This document shows positions 7,934-15,261 of a stretch of 22,335 nt of DNA, one piece after another. Below the pieces are notes generated by a model. The model was not told the DNA's origin and did not search any database. It saw nothing but the letters and a program-made list of their open reading frames with translations. A program made the position numbers and the translations under genes. Each line of letters opens with the position of its first letter. Within the stretch, counting starts at the first letter, position 1. Source of the stretch: a virus; the IMG/VR virus record IMGVR_UViG_3300037336_000069, positions 1-22,335 of that record. The stretch is one strand, 5' to 3'.

Positions 7934-10829
7934 GGTCCTTCTCGGTTACTAGGCGGGATATCTTCAGCACAGCCACGCGCATCTGGGGGCCACGGGTCTT
8001 GGCGGTCATATCCTTCTTGGCGATTTCCGTGACCTTGAACATGTCCCCGAGCTGGCGCTTGAAGTCAGCGTAACCGAAACTCATATTGGCGCAGCACGCT
8101 TTCAGCATACTCTGCTCAATGAAGTAGTCGATGTAGCCGGGTGTGGCCCCATGCTCGATGCGCCCCATGATGCGTGAACGTGTTGTCGAGTCGTCGACCT
8201 CCCTGCCGCTGCCCAGCTCTGCCAGTACGCGGTTGCCGTCCACGTGGCGGATGACGATGAAGCTGCCGTAATGATCGCGGGTATAGGTGTTCAGTACATC
8301 CTCGGCGCTGCGTGCGTTGCCCCGGATACTGTTGCGCATGCTGGTCACGATGCCGTGCAGTAGCTCGATGATCTTGCCCATGGGGATGTCCACAATACCT
8401 GCGTGCTCCTTGGAAAACAGAATCCCAGCGCTGACCAGCGTGGCCATGCCAGCCATCCAGAAACGCTCGTCGTTGGTTGCATTGAACTCCTTGTACATGT
8501 TCTCCACGACCTCGGGCACCATTGTCTTGAGCGTGTCGACGTTCTTGGCCATGTACTCAACCATCAAGTGACCGGCAACTGCGTAGTTGTGCTGCAAGGA
8601 CTTAACGATCTCGATCTCATGCGCTTCCCACTTCAGGGGCTGGTCCATGATGAACTCCAGCAAGCGGCGCAGTTCGCCCTCCGAAGCGTGGCTGCGGCCA
8701 CCGGTCAGCATATCCACGGCGTGCGTGTTGGACGACATGATCGCCACGGTCATCCACGTAGACAGGTTCAGGCGCTCTTTGTTCGAGCCGGACTCCATGC
8801 GCTCTTTGCCACGGCCCTCGGTCATGTCGAGCAGGAACTCAGGGAACCACTCGAAGTTGTTGCGGTTCTTGCTGGTGATCTCGTCGGTGATGAGCGGGTT
8901 GCTGCTGAGCAAACCCAAGCGCTGCTGCATGGCGACAGGTGAAGTGCCCTTGCCTGTGCGGTAGTGCGTCGGGTGGCCCCAGACGGAAGCGGCTGCCTCC
9001 AGCGCCATGGTCTTGCCTGTACCGGACTCGGTTGAGCCGCAGTGATACGTCATGCCATAGATACCAGTGAAGCGCATCAGCGGCGCTCCAGCACCGGCAA
9101 GCATAACGGCCAAGTGCGCATACATCTTCTTGTGGATGAGTAGGTTCACAAACGCACGCCACGCTTCGATGGTGCCTGTTGGTTTGGTGCTGGCAATAAT
9201 GTTCTCCAGACCCGGCATGGGCACGGAGACTGGCGGCGCACTCTTGCTGTAAATCTTGCCTGCGAAGACGTAGGTATCGTCCTCTTGCCAGCCATAGTTC
9301 GATGGCACTTTAACGGCTGCCTTGCCGGTACTAGCTTGTTCCACACATGCCCTAACATATTCAAAAAGGTTTTTATCGTTACCAGCGCCAAACGAGGCGA
9401 TGATGTTTTGTTGAGCCAGTGCTTTAACTGTCTCGTCTCTGCTCACCACAGCCCGCTGTGGAATGGTGATTGTTACTGGGCCTTCAGGCCGCAGTGCCAG
9501 CATGTGCACAATGTGCTCGCCGTTGTTGTTCAAGATATCCACCACGAACAAGTCGTAAGGCACGAGTAGCACCTGCTTCTTGGACGTGTTACCATCAGCG
9601 TCTTCCACTGACCTCTCCGAGAACACGCCGCCCTTGGAGCCGTAACCGAACCCACGCGGAGGCGTAGGGCGCAGCAGCTTCTTGACCTCGGGGGCAACGC
9701 TCGGGCTTGACGAGGGTATAACGATCTCGATTTCTTTCTCTTCGGTGTCCACCACGATCTCGCGGCCTAGCGCCAATGGGTTCGTGATCTTGCCAAAGTG
9801 CTGGCAGCCAGCGCAGCCGCCGGGGTTCTCGCTCTCGAACTTCACACACGGGTACGGCCCCTTGATCTGCGCTTGCTTGTCCCGCATACGAGATTCATCG
9901 TACGGATGCAATCCACTGAGCCATAACGCCGCACGCTCGCCGTCCGAACACTTCTGGGCAATGCTCAGCCAGCCACGCCACAGTGGCTCCATGCCGTCGT
10001 CTTCCGCGTTTTCAATGAAGTGCTGGAGCTGGGCGCAGCCTTCACCCTTCTTGGTCTTGCGGAAAATAGCGCTGAACTTGGTGTCGCTGTTCTCGAACAG
10101 TTTGGCCCCGGCCATCGTAGCTGGCACGGTTGGCGCTGCAGTTGGGCGCTTGCCCGGTAAACCCAACGCGCTCACTGCCGGTACTGGGCCCGTCGAACTG
10201 AGCTTGCTGGCAATAGCCGTGCTGAGCGTATCGAAATCAAACACACTGCCCTCGGCCAGCAGCTTGACCATCTTCGGCTCACCATACTTCCACGAGCCGT
10301 CTTCGTTGCGTTTGAAGTTACGCGTCTCGGGGATGCGCAGTACGCGGGCAGCGTCTGCCGTCACGGTCATGTCGATGCTGAGTTTTTGCTGCTTGCACAG
10401 GCGCTTTAAGTTCTCCGCCGTAGGCTTCCACACAGCCACGTCGATGTCCTCGGTCAAAGGCCAGTAGCAGTGCAGCCCGCCGCCAGAGGACACGAGCCAT
10501 GGCGTGCCCAGCTCGTTCAAGCCAGTCTCGGCAAGGAAGGCGCTAAGCGCCAACGCTGCTTGCTTCTTGGATGCGTAGCCGTCCATGTCAATGAACAAGG
10601 CCTTCATGAACCGGGCGTTGTCTGCTGTGCGTTTGCCTGCTGTCTCAAACGTGGCCAGCGCAAAGTAAACGTCCTTTTGCTCCTCCACCCACGCATCAAC
10701 GGTGGGGTATATGTCCGCCAAGTCTTCGACGAATATGTGCTTCTTTTTGTTTGCGCTGAAGCCTGCCGCACAATACACCCCGGAAGCCGGGGACGGCAAG
10801 ACAACCGCAAGGAATTCAAGCGGGGTCAT
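7896..10829 (-). CDS. Primase-helicase: AEP-type primase domain fused to a DUF927-like helicase/ATPase
   Basis: This 977-residue protein probably primes and unwinds DNA at the phage fork. The N-terminal primase domain (about 1-200) shows archaeo-eukaryotic primase/prim-pol motifs: acidic pair D81-x-D83 in FIDMDG, SSGGGLHCYW with His120, and ARVLRIPETRN at 161-171. A cysteine cluster (CVKFES...GGCAGCQHF) near 370 may bind zinc. The C-terminal half resembles DUF927 ATPases: Walker A GSTESGTGKT with Lys606, Walker B-like LITDEIT, and a conserved MSSN region. The reading frame opens at 10904, but I place the start at 10829 because MTPLEFLAVVL follows a good AAGGA site and the extra upstream residues look non-native and would overlap the preceding gene. 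It follows that gene by 16 nt and overlaps the 65-residue gene downstream. Confidence 0.88.
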   Translation of the reverse strand: MTPLEFLAVVLPSPASGVYCAAGFSANKKKHIFVEDLADIYPTVDAWVEEQKDVYFALATFETAGKRTADNARFMKALFIDMDGYASKKQAALALSAFLAETGLNELGTPWLVSSGGGLHCYWPLTEDIDVAVWKPTAENLKRLCKQQKLSIDMTVTADAARVLRIPETRNFKRNEDGSWKYGEPKMVKLLAEGSVFDFDTLSTAIASKLSSTGPVPAVSALGLPGKRPTAAPTVPATMAGAKLFENSDTKFSAIFRKTKKGEGCAQLQHFIENAEDDGMEPLWRGWLSIAQKCSDGERAALWLSGLHPYDESRMRDKQAQIKGPYPCVKFESENPGGCAGCQHFGKITNPLALGREIVVDTEEKEIEIVIPSSSPSVAPEVKKLLRPTPPRGFGYGSKGGVFSERSVEDADGNTSKKQVLLVPYDLFVVDILNNNGEHIVHMLALRPEGPVTITIPQRAVVSRDETVKALAQQNIIASFGAGNDKNLFEYVRACVEQASTGKAAVKVPSNYGWQEDDTYVFAGKIYSKSAPPVSVPMPGLENIIASTKPTGTIEAWRAFVNLLIHKKMYAHLAVMLAGAGAPLMRFTGIYGMTYHCGSTESGTGKTMALEAAASVWGHPTHYRTGKGTSPVAMQQRLGLLSSNPLITDEITSKNRNNFEWFPEFLLDMTEGRGKERMESGSNKERLNLSTWMTVAIMSSNTHAVDMLTGGRSHASEGELRRLLEFIMDQPLKWEAHEIEIVKSLQHNYAVAGHLMVEYMAKNVDTLKTMVPEVVENMYKEFNATNDERFWMAGMATLVSAGILFSKEHAGIVDIPMGKIIELLHGIVTSMRNSIRGNARSAEDVLNTYTRDHYGSFIVIRHVDGNRVLAELGSGREVDDSTTRSRIMGRIEHGATPGYIDYFIEQSMLKACCANMSFGYADFKRQLGDMFKVTEIAKKDMTAKTRGPQMRVAVLKISRLVTEKDHALLNPVPVGQN

Positions 10830-10845
10830 TAGAATCCTTGGGGTT

Positions 10846-11004
10846 TTACACGAACAGATCGAGCTGGGCTTCGTCGTGGATAGGGTGTTCGTTGATTGGG
10901 GCAAGGGCGCAGAAGCGCTTGTAGAGTTCGTACTGCAGCGGCTCAGGCAGACCCGCCATCGTCCACGCGTTGTCGCAGGCCAGAATTAACTCCCGGTTGC
11001 TCAT
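10846..11004 (-). CDS. Small protein of unknown function, 52 aa
   Basis: A short, acidic, soluble protein beginning MSNRELILACDNAW and ending QLDLFV. The ATG at 11004 overlaps the stop of the HTH regulator as ATGA, the coupling arrangement used repeatedly in this operon, so I prefer it to the ATG at 11040, which would add 12 residues and has no good ribosome binding site. It is followed after 16 nt by the primase-helicase. I do not recognise the family. The C-terminal LDLF resembles short sliding-clamp-binding peptides (QLxLF), which would suit a replication operon, but this is speculation from the final six residues only. Confidence 0.6.
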   Translation of the reverse strand: MSNRELILACDNAWTMAGLPEPLQYELYKRFCALAPINEHPIHDEAQLDLFV

Positions 11005-11279
11005 GCTTGAATGTTGTAGTGGTTGCATATTTTTTTCCATGCCTCGTCGGCTGAGCGTGAGTTTTGAAGGTATGTGCGCAGCGTATCAACGCGGTGCTGG
11101 TACGCAGGGAATATCTCTCCACCCGCGAACCAGTTGTAGGCCGTCTGGCGCGTAACGCCCAGTGCCTTGGATATGCGCACAACAGAAAAATCATGGTGCA
11201 CTGCCCAACGCCCAAGCTGATTGCCCGGAGTCTTCGGTGCACGCATAACCATGTCGATTGTTTTTTGTGAGTAAGCCAT
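11001..11279 (-). CDS. Small helix-turn-helix DNA-binding regulator, 92 aa
   Basis: Residues about 30-56 (FSVVRISKALGVTRQTAYNW) form a clear helix-turn-helix: a first helix, the turn around LGVT and a recognition helix RQTAYNWF. The rest is helical. It is probably a phage transcriptional regulator of the Cro/XRE-like type, acting on this or another phage operon. The ATG at 11279 is preceded by a short palindrome GTCTT-A-AAGAC (11284-11294), which could be its own operator, and by a GC hairpin after the upstream gene. The Shine-Dalgarno is weak, so expression may be low. The stop overlaps the next gene as ATGA. Confidence 0.75.
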   Translation of the reverse strand: MAYSQKTIDMVMRAPKTPGNQLGRWAVHHDFSVVRISKALGVTRQTAYNWFAGGEIFPAYQHRVDTLRTYLQNSRSADEAWKKICNHYNIQA

Positions 11280-11283
11280 AGTG

Positions 11284-11294
11284 GTCTTAAAGAC
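11284..11294. promoter_or_regulatory. Short palindrome upstream of the HTH gene, possible operator
   Basis: GTCTT and AAGAC flank a single A, 5 bp before the start codon of the HTH protein. A perfect 5+5 inverted repeat next to a regulator gene is a reasonable autoregulatory site, but a motif this short can occur by chance and no -10/-35 pair is obvious beside it. Confidence 0.2.
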
Positions 11295-11310
11295 GGGGGC
11301 CTGAGCCCCC
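11295..11310 (-). terminator. GC-rich hairpin between the 80-aa gene and the HTH gene
   Basis: GGGGGC (11295-11300) pairs with GCCCCC (11305-11310) around a 4-nt loop. On the transcribed leftward strand it begins 5 bases after the stop codon at 11316 and is followed by GTCTTT, a weak U tract. This is the position of an intrinsic terminator or attenuator that would lower expression of the regulator and primase genes downstream. The poor U tract suggests only partial termination. Confidence 0.5.
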
Positions 11311-11315
11311 GAAAC

Positions 11316-11558
11316 TTAGTCGCGTCTAATGCCTTCGGCCAACGACTGAATAAAACCTGCATTCGCCACGCCAAGCTGACGCGGCTCGTTGAAGAACCTG
11401 CGCTCTCCTAGCGTTTTGTCTGTGTGGTACTTGGTCGGCGCGGCGGTCATAGTTTCCCTGATGGTTCTGTCCAGTACGTCCAGTCGCTGGCTTTCTGCCG
11501 CGCTCATCAAGTTACGCTGTAAATGTACTGGTAAAAGTGTGTGTGTTGGGTGTTGCAT
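11316..11558 (-). CDS. Hypothetical protein, 80 aa
   Basis: A basic, soluble protein beginning MQHPTHTLLPVHLQ and containing SAAESQRLDVLDRTIRETM and a KYHTDKTLGERRFF segment. I see no known domain. The ATG at 11558 has a good ribosome binding site (GGAG, six bases upstream). It lies between the ssDNA-binding protein gene and the HTH gene, with a structured RNA upstream and a terminator-like hairpin downstream, so it may be regulated differently from its neighbours. Confidence 0.6.
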   Translation of the reverse strand: MQHPTHTLLPVHLQRNLMSAAESQRLDVLDRTIRETMTAAPTKYHTDKTLGERRFFNEPRQLGVANAGFIQSLAEGIRRD

Positions 11559-11582
11559 GTTTTCTCCGAGTATGTAAAAGGT

Positions 11583-11677
11583 GGGGGTACTCGCTGCGTC
11601 TGTGGTGGAGTCGAACCACCGGATTCACATCCATTACGCCGGAATCAAACCGGCCCTCCAGCATCCGCTTTCCCCCC
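11583..11677 (-). ncRNA. tRNA-like structured intergenic RNA element
   Basis: The leftward transcript between the ssDNA-binding protein stop and the 80-residue gene folds into three adjacent perfect hairpins. First: GCCGG-TTTGATT-CCGGC (11654-11638). Second: GGAT-GTGA-ATCC (11632-11621), with a GNRA tetraloop. Third: GGTGG-TTCGACT-CCACC (11620-11604), a canonical T-arm with a perfect B-box-like loop. An outer pair GGGGG (11677-11673) with CCCCC (11587-11583) and an inner GCTG/CAGC pair can enclose them. As a class II tRNA these would be the anticodon arm (UGA, serine), variable arm and T-arm. However, no convincing D-arm or 7-bp acceptor stem is present and U37 is unusual. It is best called tRNA-like: a tRNA relic, an mRNA processing or stability element, or a decoy. 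Confidence 0.4.
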
Positions 11678-11685
11678 GAAACTAA

Positions 11686-12672
11686 TTAGTCTTCATCGTC
11701 CCAGTCAGCGACGACATCAGCCAGCGCCTTCTTGCCGGGGACAACTGTAGGCTTAGGTGCTGCAGCTTTCTTAACCATAGGTACTTCTTCCTCTTCGGCA
11801 TCCTCTTCAACTACCGGGGCAGGCTTGGCCTTGGCCACTTTAGCTTTCGGTACTGGGACGACGGCTTCTTCCTCGTCTTCTTCGACAACCGGAGCAGGTG
11901 CAGCCTTGGTAGGTGCCTTGCCCTTGAGTGCGTCTGCTGGTTTGCCCATGTCGATGCCCGCTGCGTCCATGATGACCGCTTTCTTGGCTTCTGGGGTCTC
12001 GCCTTGCTTGGTGGCTTCAGCGAACTCGTCATCGGTCAACCAGCGCATGGCTTTGAAGAATAGCTTAGGGGACTCAGACGCCGTATCAAACTTCATGCGG
12101 GTCACAACGGTGCTAGGGTCAACGCCTTGGGCCACGAGCCAGCGAGCGTACGCTTGCAGTGGGCGGTTGTCGCCTTCTTCTTTACCGAAGATCGAGGTCG
12201 CTGGCAGGGACAGCTGCATCACGTCGCCTTCAATATCATTGGCCAGCGTTACGGCCAGACGCTGCTGGTAGCGGCAAGCGCGGCTATTACCGTTCCCGGA
12301 ACCGGCAATGTTTTGTGGGCAGCTCACGCACGACTCGGACTGTGGTGCTTTGCTCTTTGGGTCTGGCTTGTCGCCGTCGTTGGACTGGCAGTCAGGTGCG
12401 GTAGCCGATGCGTCTTTGTCGTACTTGGCAGCGTAGAACACACGGGCCACTTTCGGTGCGGCCTTGACGATAACGACATCAAGAAAACGCTCGTCGACTG
12501 CTGCGACTTCTTTGCCGTCGGCCACCAGACGGAACACACATCCTTTGATGGATATGCGCTTACCGCTGGAGCCAGCACTGCCGCCTGCAAGGGCTTTGGC
12601 AATTTCGGACATCTCTGCCTTGCGTGCAAACGCAGGAACTTGGGAGGGATTGAAAAGGGCTACGTTACTCAT
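11686..12672 (-). CDS. Probable phage single-stranded-DNA-binding protein with acidic C-terminal tail
   Basis: This 328-residue protein has an N-terminal globular part (about 1-235) with four conserved-looking cysteines, C95, C115, C118 and C133, in the context APDCQSNDG...CVSCPQN...CRYQQRLAV, a likely zinc site. It is followed by a low-complexity linker with two copies of a PAPVVEED-acidic repeat alternating with Lys/Ala/Pro. The protein ends in ADWDDED. A folded domain, flexible acidic linker and acidic-aromatic tip is the usual plan of single-stranded-DNA-binding proteins, where the tip recruits partners. Position beside replication genes agrees. I recognise the cysteine pattern from phage proteins annotated this way but am not certain of the fold. 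The ATG at 12672 is preceded by a weak AAGAAAGAAGA site. Confidence 0.65.
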   Translation of the reverse strand: MSNVALFNPSQVPAFARKAEMSEIAKALAGGSAGSSGKRISIKGCVFRLVADGKEVAAVDERFLDVVIVKAAPKVARVFYAAKYDKDASATAPDCQSNDGDKPDPKSKAPQSESCVSCPQNIAGSGNGNSRACRYQQRLAVTLANDIEGDVMQLSLPATSIFGKEEGDNRPLQAYARWLVAQGVDPSTVVTRMKFDTASESPKLFFKAMRWLTDDEFAEATKQGETPEAKKAVIMDAAGIDMGKPADALKGKAPTKAAPAPVVEEDEEEAVVPVPKAKVAKAKPAPVVEEDAEEEEVPMVKKAAAPKPTVVPGKKALADVVADWDDED

Positions 12673-12683
12673 GATCTTCTTTC

Positions 12684-12971
12684 TTACTTGGTTTGGTTAA
12701 ACAGGAAACGTTCTTGCGCAAGCAGGTAGCCTTCAAGTGGCCACGCTTTGTTGATTGCGTCTTCGTAGGCAAACTTCTCGCCGACAGCACGGTTGTACTT
12801 GGTCGCGTCAACGCAGGCGCTGGTGCCCAGAATGACGTAGCCGTTTTCCATGAAGAGCTGGCAGACGGTGGTCGTCGTATCTGGGAGCACACTAAACACT
12901 GTGCGCGTAACTTTGGTCTGAATGTCTTCTAGTGCCACGGCGGTGCGCGGCTTGATCGGTTGAATGTCCAT
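12684..12971 (-). CDS. Gp49-like family protein (N4 gp49 / Sf6 gene 66 type)
   Basis: The 95-residue protein has the hallmark order of the phage Gp49/Sf6 gp66 family: CQLFMENGYVILGTSACVD at 37-55, then RAVGEKFAYEDAINKAWPLE, then GYLL. Its molecular role is unknown; family members are small accessory proteins in early regions of many tailed phages. I start at 12971 (MDIQPIKPRT), four bases after the stop of the previous gene. The frame opens at 13058, but the extra residues overlap the upstream gene and do not resemble the family. Coupled translation is likely since no strong ribosome binding site is visible. Confidence 0.85.
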   Translation of the reverse strand: MDIQPIKPRTAVALEDIQTKVTRTVFSVLPDTTTTVCQLFMENGYVILGTSACVDATKYNRAVGEKFAYEDAINKAWPLEGYLLAQERFLFNQTK

Positions 12972-12975
12972 GGGG

Positions 12976-13380
12976 TTACTTGGTTGGCTTGCGAACTGAA
13001 ATATCGTACTCAGCGTTCGAGTTGAGTCCGGGTGGCAGGGTGCCGGGGTTCTCTTCAAGGAACTGCTTCATGTTTGTCTGGGCAATTCGTTTCTCGAAGA
13101 GGTCGAGCGCGTCGTGCTGTGTCACAAAGGTCTTGAACGAATCCCAGTCCGATGTTGAATAGCGCGTCTTGATCGACATGACAACAGTGCCTTGCGGCGT
13201 GTTGACGGAGGTGACACCCAGCGCTTGCATTTGGTCTTTCATTGCGCTCTTGATGTCGTCTTGCGTGGCCTTGAGCATCTCCACTTTCGTGTCGTACTCC
13301 TTGGTCAGTATCTCGATTTCAGTGCGAATCTTTCGGTAGACCTTCGCTAACTTGTCGAGTGGAATGGTGGCGGTAGTCAT
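12976..13380 (-). CDS. Conserved phage protein, 134 aa, coiled-coil N terminus, unknown function
   Basis: Residues about 5-55 (LAKVYRKIRTEIEIL onward) are a heptad-rich helix. The C-terminal part contains SDWDSFKTFV, LFEKRIAQTNMKQFL and PPGLNSNAEYDISVRK, a combination I recognise from uncharacterised phage proteins sited beside ssDNA-binding or nuclease genes. No catalytic motif is evident; a role in recombination or host-nuclease control is a guess. The ATG at 13380 has a strong AGGAG site 7 bases upstream, better than the TTG one codon earlier. A candidate promoter lies just upstream, so this gene may head a transcription unit. Confidence 0.7.
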   Translation of the reverse strand: MTTATIPLDKLAKVYRKIRTEIEILTKEYDTKVEMLKATQDDIKSAMKDQMQALGVTSVNTPQGTVVMSIKTRYSTSDWDSFKTFVTQHDALDLFEKRIAQTNMKQFLEENPGTLPPGLNSNAEYDISVRKPTK

Positions 13381-13414
13381 CAACTTCTCCTATTTGTTTT
13401 GTCTAAGGTTGGAC

Positions 13415-13442
13415 AGTGTACACAGGTTTTTGGTCTTGGCAA
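13415..13442 (-). promoter_or_regulatory. Candidate sigma-70-type promoter with overlapping palindrome
   Basis: On the leftward strand TTGCCA (13442-13437) and TACACT (13420-13415) are separated by 16 bp, a plausible -35/-10 pair, in the 68-bp gap between the SNF2 gene and the 134-residue gene. A perfect 8-bp palindrome GTGTACAC (13416-13423) covers most of the -10 element and could be an operator. This is one of the longer gaps in a tightly packed operon. Confidence 0.4.
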
Positions 13443-13448
13443 CTCCTT

Positions 13449-15011
13449 TTATTTTTTAATTTCCATGTTGAACATCTCGGTCAAAAGTGAGTGACTACTC
13501 ACATTCAGTTTGAGGGCTTGAAACATCTTCTTCTCAATCGGGCTACCCTCGATGTGGATAACCGTCACTTTGTCGGAGTCCTGCCCCTTGCGGTCAGCGC
13601 GGGCTATGCACTGCACGTATTGCTCAACGGACATCAACGGGCCATAGAACACAACGGTGTCTGCGGCGGTCAGGGTAATCCCGTGTGCCGATGCTTGTGG
13701 CTGCATGACCAACACGCGGGGGTCTTTCTCCGTTTGAAAGCGCCGGATGATGTCGCCCCGTTTATGTGCAGCAACGCCGCCATGGATGCACTCAGCAGCA
13801 ACACCCTTCTTGAGCAAGTGCGTGTGCAGTGCGTCGATGCTGGAGCGAAACAACGCGAAGATCAAAACCTTGCGGTCTGTCTCTTCCAAGATCTCGTCGA
13901 TGACGTTGAGCCGTGGGCTGGCATCAAACTCCACCACCTCGTGATCGTCCGTGTACGCTGCACCGCAACTGATCTGCAATAGCTTGGAGACGCTAGCCGC
14001 CGCATTGACCGCGCTGATCGTCTCGCCTGCTGCATGAATCATCATGCTGTCCTTGAGCAACTTATAGTACTTGGCTTGCTGTGGTGACAGCGCCACTTCT
14101 CGCGTGACCGTAACGACTGGCGGCAAGTCCAAGCACTGCGCTTTGGTAAACCGTATCGAGGGCTGCAGCGCCTCGTGCACCATCTTCTTTGCTTCGGGCT
14201 TGGGGGCCCACTTGAACGTGGTGATTTTGTTCATCACCTTGTCGCGCCACGCGGTAAAGAATTTCGGCACTGCCTCTGGGTTCACTAGCTTGGCTAGGCC
14301 ATACGCATCGACTGGCGATTGAGACGCCGGTGTGCCCGTCATCATCCACAAAAAAGTCTGCGGCTTGATGATTGACGACAGTGACTTCCAGCGCTTGGTG
14401 CTCATCGTCTTGTAAGCGTTCGCCTCGTCAACGATAACCAGATCAAACTTGCCGTTGGATACGACCTCGCTGGCAATTAAGTTCAGCCCCTCGTAGTTGG
14501 TGATGACGATCTCGTAGTTCTTCTGGATCATCTCGATGCGGCGCGATGCTTGCGGGTGGTGGGCAATGATCGCAGAGCGATGTATCACACTGTTGCTAAT
14601 GTCCCCCATCCACGCAGACTGCATGATCGACAGTGGGCACAAGACCAGAACACGCCGCACCTCACCGCGCTGCATCAAGTAGTCCGCTGCCCACAACGCA
14701 CTGAGCGTTTTGCCTGTACCCGGCTCACTGAACACAAAGGCTTTGCGGTTGAGCGTGAGGAACGAGGCTGTGTCGATCTGGTGCGCCATGGGCTTGTAGC
14801 GCCCCGGCCATGCGTAGTTGCGTGTGATGGGCGACGGGGCTTTCTTGACGCCTAGATTTCTTAGAACGCGCACCTCATCAAGACCCCAGAACACAGCGAC
14901 GGAACTCGATCCGTCTTCATGCTCCTCAACAACTTTGCTTCGTGGAATTACACTGTATTTATCAGGGCTGCGCGTGCGCAAGAGCAGCGCCTTATTGTCA
15001 ATAATCTGCAT
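13449..15011 (-). CDS. SNF2-like superfamily 2 DNA helicase/translocase
   Basis: A 520-residue ATP-dependent DNA translocase of the SNF2 group. Motif I is SEPGTGKTLSAL with Lys101, motif II is VIVDEANAYK (DEAN at 195-198, replacing the common DEAH), motif III is MTGTPASQSP, and motif VI is QCIARADRKGQ. Motif IV/V-like segments KVLIFALFRSS and AHGITLTAADTVVFYG lie between. In phage replication cassettes such proteins occur beside PolA, a RecB/Cas4-like nuclease and a VRR-NUC protein, and probably remodel forks or recombination intermediates. The true start is the ATG at 15011 (MQIIDNKALLL), with GGGGA just upstream; the frame is open to 15338, but that part overlaps the HNH gene and has no helicase similarity. 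Confidence 0.9.
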   Translation of the reverse strand: MQIIDNKALLLRTRSPDKYSVIPRSKVVEEHEDGSSSVAVFWGLDEVRVLRNLGVKKAPSPITRNYAWPGRYKPMAHQIDTASFLTLNRKAFVFSEPGTGKTLSALWAADYLMQRGEVRRVLVLCPLSIMQSAWMGDISNSVIHRSAIIAHHPQASRRIEMIQKNYEIVITNYEGLNLIASEVVSNGKFDLVIVDEANAYKTMSTKRWKSLSSIIKPQTFLWMMTGTPASQSPVDAYGLAKLVNPEAVPKFFTAWRDKVMNKITTFKWAPKPEAKKMVHEALQPSIRFTKAQCLDLPPVVTVTREVALSPQQAKYYKLLKDSMMIHAAGETISAVNAAASVSKLLQISCGAAYTDDHEVVEFDASPRLNVIDEILEETDRKVLIFALFRSSIDALHTHLLKKGVAAECIHGGVAAHKRGDIIRRFQTEKDPRVLVMQPQASAHGITLTAADTVVFYGPLMSVEQYVQCIARADRKGQDSDKVTVIHIEGSPIEKKMFQALKLNVSSHSLLTEMFNMEIKK

Positions 15012-15024
15012 TGCTTCCCCATTT

Positions 15025-15258
15025 TTATTTGTTGTCGCCTTGGTTGGCGCTCTTACTTCGCAGCCGTGTGTTGCCCGGCACTGTCTTGCCGCCCTTGCGC
15101 AGCGGCTTGATGTGGTCGATGTCCTTGCCTGCTCGGTCCACACCCTTCTTGTCATACTCCCGCCGCGCTTTCTGGCGTTCATGTTGGTCTGAACCGGGGC
15201 CGGACTTGCCGGTTTCCAAGTCGCGCTTGTATTCTTTCTTGTAATCTCTAGTGGCCAT
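15025..15258 (-). CDS. Small HNH-type nuclease-like protein, 77 aa
   Basis: A very basic protein whose C-terminal half has the HNH pattern: GKDIDHIKPLRKGG (Asp48, His49), PGN (Asn63) and SANQG (Asn72). The N-terminal half is a charged helix (KKEYKRDLETG...ERQKARREYDKKG). Short HNH proteins of this form are common in tailed phages; some are free-standing homing endonucleases and others nick DNA during packaging or replication. The ATG at 15258 has a GAGG site that overlaps the end of the preceding nuclease gene. Which biological role it has cannot be told from sequence. Confidence 0.75.
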   Translation of the reverse strand: MATRDYKKEYKRDLETGKSGPGSDQHERQKARREYDKKGVDRAGKDIDHIKPLRKGGKTVPGNTRLRSKSANQGDNK

Positions 15259-15261
15259 GAT

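Noticed and set aside
9682-10467. Plus-strand open frame of 261 codons opposite the primase-helicase
   Set aside because: Serine-rich translation without a domain, opposite recognisable primase motifs; a coding shadow.
11583-11677. Calling this a functional tRNA-Ser(UGA)
   Set aside because: The anticodon-like arm, variable arm and T-arm are good, but the 7-bp acceptor stem and D-arm cannot be built and position 37 is U. Kept as a tRNA-like element.
12127-12729. Plus-strand open frame of 200 codons opposite the ssDNA-binding protein gene
   Set aside because: Shadow frame; composition and lack of motifs do not support a gene.
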